Source: Lachnospiraceae bacterium
GTDB taxonomy: Bacteria > Bacillota > Clostridia > Lachnospirales > Lachnospiraceae
DNA length: 5,679 bases
Assembly: GCA_009774625.1 (NCBI GenBank)
Contig: VSOB01000097.1
Location: 1 to 5,679 of the forward strand
Reading direction: 5' to 3'
Under the pieces are notes generated by a model. It had not been told where the DNA came from. It saw only the letters and a program-made list of their open reading frames with translations, and did not search any database. Positions within the stretch are counted from its first letter, which is position 1. Every line of letters starts with the position of its first letter. A program made the position numbers and the translations under genes. Positions 1 through 5,485 of the stretch are shown here, piece by piece.

Positions 1-867
1 AGCGGGATGAATTCTTTTTCCAATAATCTTATCGTGGTATTCAGCCCCATGCTGGCGGCTTTCCTGTTTGCGGCAGGAGGGCTTCCGCTTATCCTGCTGA
101 TAGACCTGGCGAGCTTTGTCTTTGCATTTTGCGTATTGCTGTTCTTTATCACAATACCGGAACAGGCGCAGGACAAAACACATAGTTCCCCCTTGGCCGG
201 GATAGCGGAGGGATTTGAGTTTCTGAAAAAGGAAAAAGGTATATTATATATCATGCTTACAATGGCACTGATCAATTTCTGTTCAAGGCTGACCTATGAA
301 AATATTCTCTCACCAATGATTTTGTCGAGGAGTTCCGGGGACAGCATTGTACTTGGAACTGTAAATGCCTGTATGGGTGTAGGCGGGATTGCCGGGGGCA
401 TCATTGTTTCCGTAAAGAAGGAAAGCCGCCATAAAGCTGTGGCAATTTATGTTTCGGCGGCATTGTCATTTCTGTTCGGTGACCTGATGATGGCAGTTGG
501 GAAAAATGTATTCTGGTGGTCAGCGTCTGCGGTTGCAGCCAGCCTGCCCATTCCATTTATAATGGCAAACCAGAATACGATACTGTACCAGAAGATTCCT
601 GCTGCTATGCAGGGGAGGGTATTTGCAGTCAGGAATGCCATCCAGTACAGCACGATCCCGGTTGGCATTATCCTGGGAGGTTATCTGGCAGATTATGTCT
701 TTGAGCCTTTTATGGTTTCCGGGAACAGGCTGGCGGAAATGTTGGAAATAATAGTAGGGGATAGTGCCGGAAGCGGCATGGCGGCAATGTTCCTGTGTAC
801 CGGGATATGCGGCTTTACGGTGAGCATGGCATCCTGTTTCAACCGGGAAATAAAGAAATTAAACTGA
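1..867 (+). CDS. MFS efflux-type transporter, C-terminal part (5' truncated by window edge)
   Basis: Integral membrane protein of the major facilitator superfamily, closest in feel to the MefA/EntS-like (MFS_3) branch that exports drugs or other small molecules by proton antiport; the substrate cannot be read from sequence. The frame is open to base 1 (Ser-Gly precede the Met at base 7). That Met lies in a stretch (NSFSNNL, then a hydrophobic helix) that in the family sits well inside the protein, and no ribosome site is visible, so the true start is probably outside. About 288 residues remain of a usual 400-430, so roughly the first four helices are missing. Visible are several hydrophobic segments, a charged central loop (PEQAQDKTHSS) joining the two halves, and the C-half signature MQGRVFAVRNAIQYSTIP followed by GGYLADYVFEPFM, typical of this branch. 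It ends at TGA 865-867 just before a terminator. Family call firm, substrate unknown. Confidence 0.88.
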   Translation, partial: SGMNSFSNNLIVVFSPMLAAFLFAAGGLPLILLIDLASFVFAFCVLLFFITIPEQAQDKTHSSPLAGIAEGFEFLKKEKGILYIMLTMALINFCSRLTYENILSPMILSRSSGDSIVLGTVNACMGVGGIAGGIIVSVKKESRHKAVAIYVSAALSFLFGDLMMAVGKNVFWWSASAVAASLPIPFIMANQNTILYQKIPAAMQGRVFAVRNAIQYSTIPVGIILGGYLADYVFEPFMVSGNRLAEMLEIIVGDSAGSGMAAMFLCTGICGFTVSMASCFNREIKKLN

Positions 868-880
868 TAAGCTAATATGT

Positions 881-911
881 AGGAGCGGGTTATCCTGCTC
901 CTTTGGTATTT
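881..911 (+). terminator. Intrinsic terminator of the MFS gene, overlapping the merR 3' end
   Basis: Bases 881-889 (AGGAGCGGG) pair with 894-902 (CCTGCTCCT), giving a nine-pair stem with one G-U and a TTAT tetraloop at 890-893. It is followed by TTGGTATTT, a modest T-rich tail. It begins 13 bases after the MFS stop. The stop codon of the convergent merR gene (890-892 read on the minus strand) lies in the loop, so the hairpin may also serve merR, although the minus-strand tail (ACATATTAGC) is poor in T. Confidence 0.72.
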
Positions 912-1270
912 ACGCATTCAATTTCATTTCTGTAAAATTCTATTTTCTCATCCAATTTAATCTTATGTTCTTGCAGCCGCGCAATCTGTTCATTGAGCGC
1001 CTGCCGGTGCTGCACCAGCATTTCCATCCTTTCAGAAAGGGTGGGATCACCTGCGGCGCGGAGTTCGGCATAGTGTTTGATTTCCTTGATAGGCATACCA
1101 GTGTCTTTCAAGCGTTTGATGAATTCAATCCATGTGAGGTCTTTATCGGAATAGCAGCGGCGGTTGCTGGAATTGCGCTCCGGGGCAATCAGCCCTTCCT
1201 GCTCATAATAGCGGAGGGTGTGGATACCCAGCCCCGTCAGTTTTGAAAATTCCCCGATAGAATATTCCAT
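890..1270 (-). CDS. MerR-family transcriptional regulator
   Basis: A 126-residue DNA-binding activator/repressor of the MerR family. The N-terminus has the family winged helix-turn-helix: YSIGEFSKLTGLGIHTLRYY at residues 3-22, then EQEGLIAPERNSSNRRCYS with the wing. It is followed by the second helical pair (WIEFIKRLKDTGMPIKEI) and a C-terminal dimerisation coiled coil at about residues 75-117. There is no obvious metal-binding cysteine cluster and no large effector domain; the two cysteines (about 39 and 119) do not form a known sensing motif. The compact size fits the AdhR/YyaN-like group that often sits divergently beside an oxidoreductase and responds to electrophiles or aldehydes; that effector class is inference. 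The minus-strand GGAG about nine bases before the ATG at 1270 supports the start. It is divergent from the SDR gene and its probable operator lies in the shared gap. Confidence 0.93.
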   Translation of the reverse strand: MEYSIGEFSKLTGLGIHTLRYYEQEGLIAPERNSSNRRCYSDKDLTWIEFIKRLKDTGMPIKEIKHYAELRAAGDPTLSERMEMLVQHRQALNEQIARLQEHKIKLDEKIEFYRNEIECVNTKGAG

Positions 1271-1290
1271 AAAAAATCACTCCAATCCTC

Positions 1291-1321
1291 TTGACATAGA
1301 GTTTACTCTACATTGTATGGT
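1291..1321 (+). promoter_or_regulatory. MerR-type promoter of the SDR gene (19-bp spacer)
   Basis: TTGACA at 1291-1296 and TATGGT at 1316-1321 are separated by 19 bp, longer than the usual 17 and characteristic of promoters that MerR proteins activate by underwinding DNA. Inside the spacer lies a perfect dyad (1297-1310). The expected start of transcription is about 1327, giving a leader of under 30 bases before the SDR ATG. Seen directly: the boxes, spacing and dyad. Inferred: control by the adjacent MerR protein. Confidence 0.82.
1297..1310. promoter_or_regulatory. Probable MerR operator, perfect 6-2-6 palindrome
   Basis: TAGAGTTTACTCTA is a perfect inverted repeat (TAGAGT, TT, ACTCTA) lying between the -35 and -10 boxes of the SDR promoter. 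The GAGT...ACTC core resembles dyads seen at promoters of small MerR regulators next to oxidoreductases. On the minus strand it falls shortly downstream of the predicted merR start of transcription, so bound MerR could also repress its own gene. Confidence 0.75.
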
Positions 1322-1324
1322 TGG

Positions 1325-1353
1325 ATTATACCAAATCGAAGGAGGATTATCAA
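1325..1353 (-). promoter_or_regulatory. Sigma-A-type promoter of merR
   Basis: Read on the minus strand, TTGATA (1353-1348) and TATAAT (1330-1325) are separated by exactly 17 bp, a near-consensus housekeeping promoter. Transcription should begin near 1318 and reach the merR ATG at 1270 after a leader of about 48 bases that crosses the dyad. The -35 box ends one base short of the SDR start codon, and the spacer overlaps the SDR ribosome site. Confidence 0.7.
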
Positions 1354-2145
1354 ATGGTTCAGGAAAAAGGAAAATATACAGTCATCACCGGGGCAAGCTC
1401 CGGCATTGGGTATGAAACGGCAAAGGCATTTGCAGGGCGGGGGAAAAATCTGGTCATAGCAGCAAGGCGTAGGGATAACTTGGAGATGCTGAAAAAGGAG
1501 ATATTGAAGGAATGCCCGGATTTGGATGTTGTCATCCGAAGTACGGATTTATCCGTCCCGGAAAATGCGTACCAGTTTTATGAGGGGCTGAAAGATTATG
1601 AGATAGAGACGTGGGTGAATAATGCGGGTTTTGGAAATTATGACAGCGTGGCAGATCAGGACTTGGGAAAAATTGGGGCAATGCTGCATCTGAATATAGA
1701 GGCACTGACAATATTGTCCTCCCTGTTTGTCCGCGACTATAAGGAGGCAGAGGGGGCACAGCTTATCAATGTATCTTCGGCTGGTGGGTATACCATTGTG
1801 CCTACGGCTGTGACGTACTGTGCGGCGAAGTTTTATGTCAGCACTTTCACGGAGGGGCTGGCATGGGAACTGAAAGAGACAGGGGCGAAAATGAAAGCAA
1901 AGGTGCTGGCGCCTGCGGCGACAAAGACGGAGTTCGGAATGGTAGCAAACAATGTCAGTGAATACGATTATGACAAGTCTTTCGGAACATACCATACGGG
2001 CAAACAAATGGCGGGATTCCTGCTTGAACTGTATGACAGTGAAAAAGTAGTGGGGATAATAGACAGGGAGAGTTTCAGTTTCCGGCTGGCTGACCCGCTG
2101 TTTCCCTATGCAGGATATTCAGCTCATAATCAGCAGCGAATGTGA
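1354..2145 (+). CDS. Short-chain dehydrogenase/reductase (SDR family, NAD(P)-dependent)
   Basis: A cytosolic 263-residue oxidoreductase of the classical SDR type. Visible motifs: the dinucleotide-binding TGASSGIG at residues 12-19; NNAG at 89-92; catalytic Ser141/142 in INVSSAGG; and YxxxK as Tyr155 and Lys159 (YCAAK). All active-site residues are present and the length is normal. Basic residues after the first strand (AARRRDN) hint at NADPH preference, an inference. The ATG at 1354 is chosen because AAGGAGG (1339-1345) lies nine bases ahead. A TTG at 1321 in the same frame would place the -10 box and ribosome site inside the gene. The gene is divergent from merR and apparently under a MerR-type promoter, suggesting an inducible detoxifying reductase for a carbonyl compound. 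The substrate is unknown. Confidence 0.93.
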   Translation: MVQEKGKYTVITGASSGIGYETAKAFAGRGKNLVIAARRRDNLEMLKKEILKECPDLDVVIRSTDLSVPENAYQFYEGLKDYEIETWVNNAGFGNYDSVADQDLGKIGAMLHLNIEALTILSSLFVRDYKEAEGAQLINVSSAGGYTIVPTAVTYCAAKFYVSTFTEGLAWELKETGAKMKAKVLAPAATKTEFGMVANNVSEYDYDKSFGTYHTGKQMAGFLLELYDSEKVVGIIDRESFSFRLADPLFPYAGYSAHNQQRM

Positions 2146-2177
2146 AAATAGGTATTTATGAATTCTACAAAAGACAA

Positions 2178-2216
2178 ACCGCCGCACTATGGCCTTCATC
2201 CGCCATATGCGGCGGT
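2178..2216. terminator. Strong hairpin after the SDR gene, possible terminator without a clear U-tract
   Basis: ACCGCCGCA (2178-2186) pairs perfectly with TGCGGCGGT (2208-2216). Inside it TATGGC (2188-2193) pairs with GCCATA (2202-2207), leaving one bulged C and an eight-base loop: 15 pairs in all. It begins 32 bases past the SDR stop. The plus-strand tail (CTGCCATTTCC) is not a T run, whereas on the minus strand the stem is followed by TTGTCTTTTG, so it would work better as a minus-strand terminator. A processing or leader-RNA role is possible. Confidence 0.5.
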
Positions 2217-2232
2217 CTGCCATTTCCGCAGG

Positions 2233-2295
2233 CAGGCCCGGGCGGCCTGATAAGGGAAATTACTTGGAAGGGGAATATGCGGGCGGCCTTATCGG
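2233..2295. repeat. Direct and inverted repeats forming alternative helices
   Basis: CGGGCGGCCT occurs twice, at 2239-2248 and 2280-2289. The first copy forms part of a local hairpin (CAGGCC 2233-2238 with GGCCTG 2244-2249). GATAAGG (2249-2255) is complementary to CCTTATC (2287-2293), which would pair the area across a 31-base loop. The two arrangements share bases at 2249 and so partly compete. This is seen directly in the bases; any switching role is inference. Confidence 0.45.
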
Positions 2296-2351
2296 ATGAA
2301 AAGCGAAAAACTTTAGGGATGTTTACACATTTTTTCAAAATGCTTTCTGCC

Positions 2352-2383
2352 TTTCGTTCCCGAAAAGTAGTCGTTTCGTTCCC
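2352..2383 (+). promoter_or_regulatory. Tandem 10-bp direct repeat, candidate LytTR-regulator binding site
   Basis: TTTCGTTCCC is present at 2352-2361 and again, unchanged, at 2374-2383, a start-to-start distance of 22 bp, about two helical turns. LytTR-domain regulators such as AgrA and ComE bind paired 9-10 bp direct repeats on this kind of spacing, with a GTT core, upstream of a weak -35 region. The repeat lies 30 bp ahead of a TATAAA box and just before a LytTR regulator gene, so autoregulation is the natural reading. The outer bases match the generic LytTR consensus only in part. Confidence 0.55.
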
Positions 2384-2413
2384 TCCGCCCGAAAAACGGA
2401 AAATTTCTGCCGA

Positions 2414-2419
2414 TATAAA
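2414..2419 (+). promoter_or_regulatory. Candidate -10 box for the two-component operon
   Basis: TATAAA lies 36 bases before the response-regulator start codon. At 17 bp spacing the -35 position reads GAAAAA (2391-2396), far from consensus, which fits a promoter that needs an activator bound at the upstream tandem repeat. Position and sequence only. Confidence 0.4.
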
Positions 2420-2442
2420 AGGTGAATGCCTATATGGAATTT

Positions 2443-2458
2443 GAGGTGATGGATTTTG
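2443..2458 (+). promoter_or_regulatory. Ribosome binding site selecting the TTG start of the response regulator
   Basis: GAGGTGAT (2443-2450) is an eight-base match to the anti-Shine-Dalgarno. GAGG ends nine bases before TTG 2456-2458. An ATG at 2449 in another frame lies only two bases after GAGG and opens a nine-codon frame, so TTG is favoured. In the regulator frame TGA at 2447-2449 closes the way upstream. Confidence 0.7.
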
Positions 2459-3160
2459 GATATAGCAGTTGTAGATGATGAAAAAGCGATCAGGGAGCAT
2501 ATAAGCGCTCTGGTTGAAGAACAGCAGCCGGGGAGCGTCATAGAAGCCTATGCCACGGGTGAGGAGCTGCTTGCATCGGGGAAACGGTTTGACATTGTTT
2601 TCCTCGACATACAGATGGATGGCATGAACGGCATTGAGGCGGCGAGGGAACTGCGGGAAAGGCAGGAGGACACTGTCCTTATATTCATCACGGGCATTAA
2701 GGAGTATGTGTTTGATGCCCTTGACCTTTATGCGTTCCAATATCTGTTAAAGCCCATAGACGAGGGCAAATTTGCAGAGGTGCTTCAAAGGGCGGCGGGG
2801 GAGGCAAAGAAAAAGAAGGAAAAGAAATGCCTTTTCATCAGGACAAGGAACCTTACCCTTGACCAGTCCGACATCCTGTATATCGAGAGCAGGGCAAAGA
2901 AGCTGGAGATACACACCACCGGGGCGGATAAGGCCATAGAGATTTATGCGGCTATGGATGAGCTGGAAGGGCAGCTTGGGGAGGACTTTTACCGCTGCCA
3001 CCGGGCATACATCGTGAACATGGCGCAGATCACGGAGTATGACAATGAGAGCATAACCCTTACGAATGGCGACAAGGTATATCTGGCCAAAAAGAAATAT
3101 GGTGAATTTGTAAAGGCGTATATGTGGTTTTTGCAGAACGGGGGTGTGTCCAGTGTTTAA
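2456..3160 (+). CDS. LytTR-family response regulator
   Basis: A 234-residue cytosolic DNA-binding response regulator of the AgrA/LytR type. Residues 1-115 form a receiver domain: acidic pair Asp7-Asp8 (VVDDE), phospho-acceptor Asp51 (VFLDIQMDGMNG), switch Thr79 (FITG) and Lys99-Pro100 (YLLKP). A lysine-rich linker (KKKKEKK, about 117-124) leads to a LytTR DNA-binding domain (about 125-230) with the hallmark DILYIESRAKKLEIHT and FYRCHRAYIVN segments. All phosphorylation residues are intact and the length is normal. It starts at TTG, fixed by an upstream stop and a good ribosome site. It overlaps the following sensor kinase gene by eight bases, so the two are almost certainly co-transcribed partners. 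A tandem repeat of the LytTR kind precedes it, suggesting that it controls its own operon. Confidence 0.95.
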   Translation: MDIAVVDDEKAIREHISALVEEQQPGSVIEAYATGEELLASGKRFDIVFLDIQMDGMNGIEAARELRERQEDTVLIFITGIKEYVFDALDLYAFQYLLKPIDEGKFAEVLQRAAGEAKKKKEKKCLFIRTRNLTLDQSDILYIESRAKKLEIHTTGADKAIEIYAAMDELEGQLGEDFYRCHRAYIVNMAQITEYDNESITLTNGDKVYLAKKKYGEFVKAYMWFLQNGGVSSV

Positions 3161-4628
3161 GATGGCGGATGTGCTATATGCGGCGCTGACGGTGTTTCAG
3201 GGGTACTGCCTGCAGTATTTTTTGGGGAGCTTTCTGGAAAGCAGGCTGAAAAGCAGATGGAACGGGCCGAGTGTGATCGTCTTGTATGTGCTTTTGAGGA
3301 TGGCAGTAATGTGGGTTTCACCGCCGGGATATGAAGATTATAAGGTGGCAGTCGGGACGCTGGCATTGTCGCTCTGTATTTTATCATTCCTTGCTTTATG
3401 TTTTTATAAAGCATTCCGACCTATTGCGGTATTCCTGATAGTTTCGTTCCAGGCGGTTTCGGATATCAGCAGGTACGCCGTCTCTATACTGCTGGATGAG
3501 ATGGGCGGATGGGTGCTTGATATCCTGAACTGGCTTGCAGGGAAAGGTGCGCTCCAGTCAGAAAAAGCCTTCGGCATTGCGGTAGAAGTCAGCGTGGCCG
3601 GAACGCAGATGCTCCAGTATGCGGCTATTGCCCTGCTGCTGTACTTTTCGCTGAGAAGTATCGTGCGGAATTTCCATGAAAAGAGTTACAGGATCAACAG
3701 GATGGAACTGCTTTTTATCCTTATCCCGGCGGCGGTAGGGCTGATGATCTGTATGCTGCTGCGTATCATCATGCTTACTGTGGAAGACAGTGTCCCGGAA
3801 ATGCTGTATTACAGATACCCTGTTCTGGTCATAGTGATTCCAACAATCCTGCTCCTTTCACTGCTTTCCATCCTATATAGTGTGAAGCTGTTTCAGGATA
3901 TGATCTGCTGGAACAGGGAAAAGAGTGGCAGGATTGTCCTCGAAAAACAGATAAGCAGCCTGCAGGAGCATATGGAGGAGATGGAGCGCATCTATTCCGG
4001 CATAAGGGGCATGAAGCATGACATGAAGAACACCCTTTCCGTCATCCAGCGGCTTTCCGCAGGGGAAGGGAACGGCGAGCTGGAGGAGTACCTGTCGGAA
4101 CTGAACCGTGGACTTGAAAAGCTGGAAGTCCGTTTTAAGACGGGGAACACAGTGGTGGATACCCTGCTGAACATGAAATACCATGAGGCGGTGCGGGATG
4201 TGCCAGGCCTTAAAATGGATGCCGATAAGCTGATGCTCCCGCAGGGGCTTGAAATACACAGCTATGACATAGGCGTTATCCTTGGGAATGCCGTTGATAA
4301 TGCGATGGAAGCCTGCAGGAAGCTGAAAGCAAAGGAGCCGGGGGCGGATGCCTTTATCCGGCTGTGTTCCCTGCAGAAAGGCAATCTGCTGATCTTGAAA
4401 GTAGAGAACAGTTTTGACGGATGGCTGGTGCGGAGGCGGCAGGAGGAATTTCCCATAACGGATAAGGCGGACAAAAGCTCCCACGGGATAGGGCTTGCCA
4501 ACATCAAAAGCACGGCGGAGAAATATCAGGGAACAATGGATTTCAAGGTAAATGGCAGGGTGTTCATCCTGTCGGTGATGATGAAAAATGAAAGGAGAGA
4601 AGAAGATGGATTTTGGAGTGACAGGTAA
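3153..4628 (+). CDS. GHKL-domain sensor histidine kinase, AgrC-like
   Basis: A membrane sensor kinase of about 491 residues, the partner of the preceding regulator. The N-terminal half holds about six or seven hydrophobic segments (near residues 6-28, 39-55, 65-85, 90-113, 145-172, 185-208, 219-243). A coiled coil follows (about 250-283), then the phospho-acceptor region MKHDMKNTL with His289. The GHKL ATPase domain shows the N box GNAVDNAMEA (Asn379, Asn383) and G box SHGIGLANI (Gly445, Gly447). This polytopic layout is that of AgrC-type receptors for secreted peptides, but no peptide or processing gene is in the window. GTG 3153 is preferred because the G-rich GGGGG at 3140-3144 lies eight bases ahead; GTG 3144 and ATG 3162 are alternatives. 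A C-terminal tail of about a dozen charged residues after the last strand is encoded by the region that also carries the next gene's ribosome site and start. Confidence 0.93.
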   Translation: MFKMADVLYAALTVFQGYCLQYFLGSFLESRLKSRWNGPSVIVLYVLLRMAVMWVSPPGYEDYKVAVGTLALSLCILSFLALCFYKAFRPIAVFLIVSFQAVSDISRYAVSILLDEMGGWVLDILNWLAGKGALQSEKAFGIAVEVSVAGTQMLQYAAIALLLYFSLRSIVRNFHEKSYRINRMELLFILIPAAVGLMICMLLRIIMLTVEDSVPEMLYYRYPVLVIVIPTILLLSLLSILYSVKLFQDMICWNREKSGRIVLEKQISSLQEHMEEMERIYSGIRGMKHDMKNTLSVIQRLSAGEGNGELEEYLSELNRGLEKLEVRFKTGNTVVDTLLNMKYHEAVRDVPGLKMDADKLMLPQGLEIHSYDIGVILGNAVDNAMEACRKLKAKEPGADAFIRLCSLQKGNLLILKVENSFDGWLVRRRQEEFPITDKADKSSHGIGLANIKSTAEKYQGTMDFKVNGRVFILSVMMKNERREEDGFWSDR

Positions 4629-5388
4629 ATTAGGTGGGTACTATCTGGCAGAACAGTACCGGAGGAATGCGGCGGGCAAGAGCGATGGCGTGAGCTTTGC
4701 GGAGCTTGCGGCGGCAAAGGCGGCGGGGCAGTCGGATGTGTCGGGGATGAGTTTCAAGGATATGTGGCAGGCGAGATATCCCGGAGCATACTACCATGTG
4801 ATGGACGGTTCGGCAATATCGCAGGGAGCATGGGACAGGAACGATTTTCCTCTTGAAAAATTCTTTCGGGATGATACCGATACATCCGTAACAAACTGGA
4901 AGCCAACAGGGGCTGAGCCGGAAGCAGCCAGTCCGCAGGTACAGTCACGGTGGAATTCTACATTAGGGCAGAAGTCGATTATTGTACCGCCGGAATTAGA
5001 AGAAAAAATGAAGAATGATCCTGAACTGGCTAAGAGGGTAATGGCAAATGTTGAAAATTTTATAACCACATATACAGCAACCTCTGTCAGACCAGGCAGG
5101 GTATGTTCATGGCTGATTTCACTTGATGAGAATGGAGAGATTGAAAAATATCGTGTAACAGGTGGTGGTGGCAACATATCTGGGCCGACAGAGGAGGAGC
5201 AGCGCCAGTTCGAGGCGGAGCAGGCGGCAAAGAAGAAAAGGCGTGAGGAATATGCCCGACTGAATGAGGAAAGCGCCCTGAAACGCAAGCTGATGGAGCA
5301 GGAAGCGGACGAGAGATATTATCAGACCAGCATAACCAAAAAAGCAGTTTCGATTGCGGCATATGAAGCGGCGGGCATTTTGAAGTAA
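4606..5388 (+). CDS. Uncharacterised protein, DUF6033-like central domain with C-terminal coiled coil
   Basis: A 260-residue protein with no enzyme motif, signal peptide or membrane segment that I can see. The N-terminal 40 residues carry GVTGKLGG, EQYRRN and SFAEL, a pattern shared with the next gene. A low-complexity Ala/Gly-rich stretch follows, then a Trp/Tyr-rich part. At about 125-190 lies a compact domain beginning IIVPPELEEKMKNDPELA and ending in DENGEIEKYRVTGGGG. From memory this resembles the C-terminal domain of clostridial proteins listed as DUF6033 or a related DUF (I/V-P-x-LE-x-M-x-NDPE, then a DG-type turn before a GGG run); not verified. Residues about 195-243 are a charged Glu/Lys/Arg helix, likely coiled coil. 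ATG 4606 is chosen over ATG 4588 because AAAGGAGAG (4591-4599) sits correctly before it. It overlaps the kinase gene by 23 bases, implying translational coupling. GC content falls sharply in the central domain. Function unknown. Confidence 0.85.
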   Translation: MDFGVTGKLGGYYLAEQYRRNAAGKSDGVSFAELAAAKAAGQSDVSGMSFKDMWQARYPGAYYHVMDGSAISQGAWDRNDFPLEKFFRDDTDTSVTNWKPTGAEPEAASPQVQSRWNSTLGQKSIIVPPELEEKMKNDPELAKRVMANVENFITTYTATSVRPGRVCSWLISLDENGEIEKYRVTGGGGNISGPTEEEQRQFEAEQAAKKKRREEYARLNEESALKRKLMEQEADERYYQTSITKKAVSIAAYEAAGILK

Positions 5389-5423
5389 GGATATAGTTGC
5401 TCGGACTTATTGCAAGGGAGCGG

Positions 5424-5437
5424 ATTCAGCCCTGAAT
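5424..5437. promoter_or_regulatory. 14-bp perfect palindrome in the gap before the last gene
   Basis: ATTCAG, CC, CTGAAT is a perfect 6-2-6 dyad in the 97-base gap 5389-5485. As RNA it gives only a five-pair stem with a four-base loop and no T run, so it is a poor terminator and better viewed as a possible operator. I see no convincing promoter boxes around it, so the last gene may be read from the upstream operon. Confidence 0.3.
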
Positions 5438-5485
5438 GACAGAGGGACTGTGATACAAATATGTTTTGGAAGGAGAAGATTTATT

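Larger units (their letters stand above)
2146..2455. other. 310-base intergenic control region
   Basis: There is no credible gene here. The left half (about 2178-2295) is GC-rich with several potential helices; the right half (2296-2455) is richer in A and T. The right half holds an AT dyad (CATTTT, 2328-2333, with AAAATG, 2337-2342), the 10-bp tandem repeat, a repeated CCCGAAAA (2359-2366 and 2388-2395), a TATAAA box and the ribosome site of the response-regulator gene. It separates the MerR/SDR module from the two-component module and probably ends one transcript and begins the next. Confidence 0.6.

Noticed and set aside
7..9. ATG 7 as a genuine MFS start (short half-transporter)
   Set aside because: The frame is open upstream, no ribosome site is seen in the six available bases, and the sequence corresponds to an internal helix of the family.
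1321..1353. TTG 1321 as the SDR start
   Set aside because: It would put the AAGGAGG ribosome site inside the gene and overlap the -10 box. ATG 1354 gives the normal SDR N-terminus.
2352..2395. Tandem TTTCGTTCCC / CCCGAAAA repeats as a CRISPR or phage-type repeat array
   Set aside because: Only two copies of 8-10 bases each with short spacers. This fits a regulator site, not an array.
2142..2444. Plus-strand 100-codon open frame after the SDR gene
   Set aside because: It starts at GTG within the SDR stop region without a ribosome site. It runs through the hairpins and tandem repeat, and its product (Pro/Arg/Lys-rich) shows no domain.
2165..2740. Minus-strand 191-codon open frame
   Set aside because: Half of it is antisense to the receiver domain of the response regulator and the rest crosses the structured gap; composition is unlike a real protein and there is no family motif.
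3873..4484. Minus-strand 203-codon open frame
   Set aside because: Antisense to the kinase ATPase and coiled-coil regions, whose motifs are intact on the plus strand. It is a shadow of a GC-rich gene.
4588..4605. ATG 4588 as the start of the unknown gene
   Set aside because: The AAAGGAGAG ribosome site lies after this ATG and points to ATG 4606.
4791..5288. Minus-strand 165-codon open frame opposite the unknown gene
   Set aside because: Ser/Cys/Phe-rich translation typical of an antisense frame. The plus-strand gene has a proper ribosome site and is coupled to the kinase.
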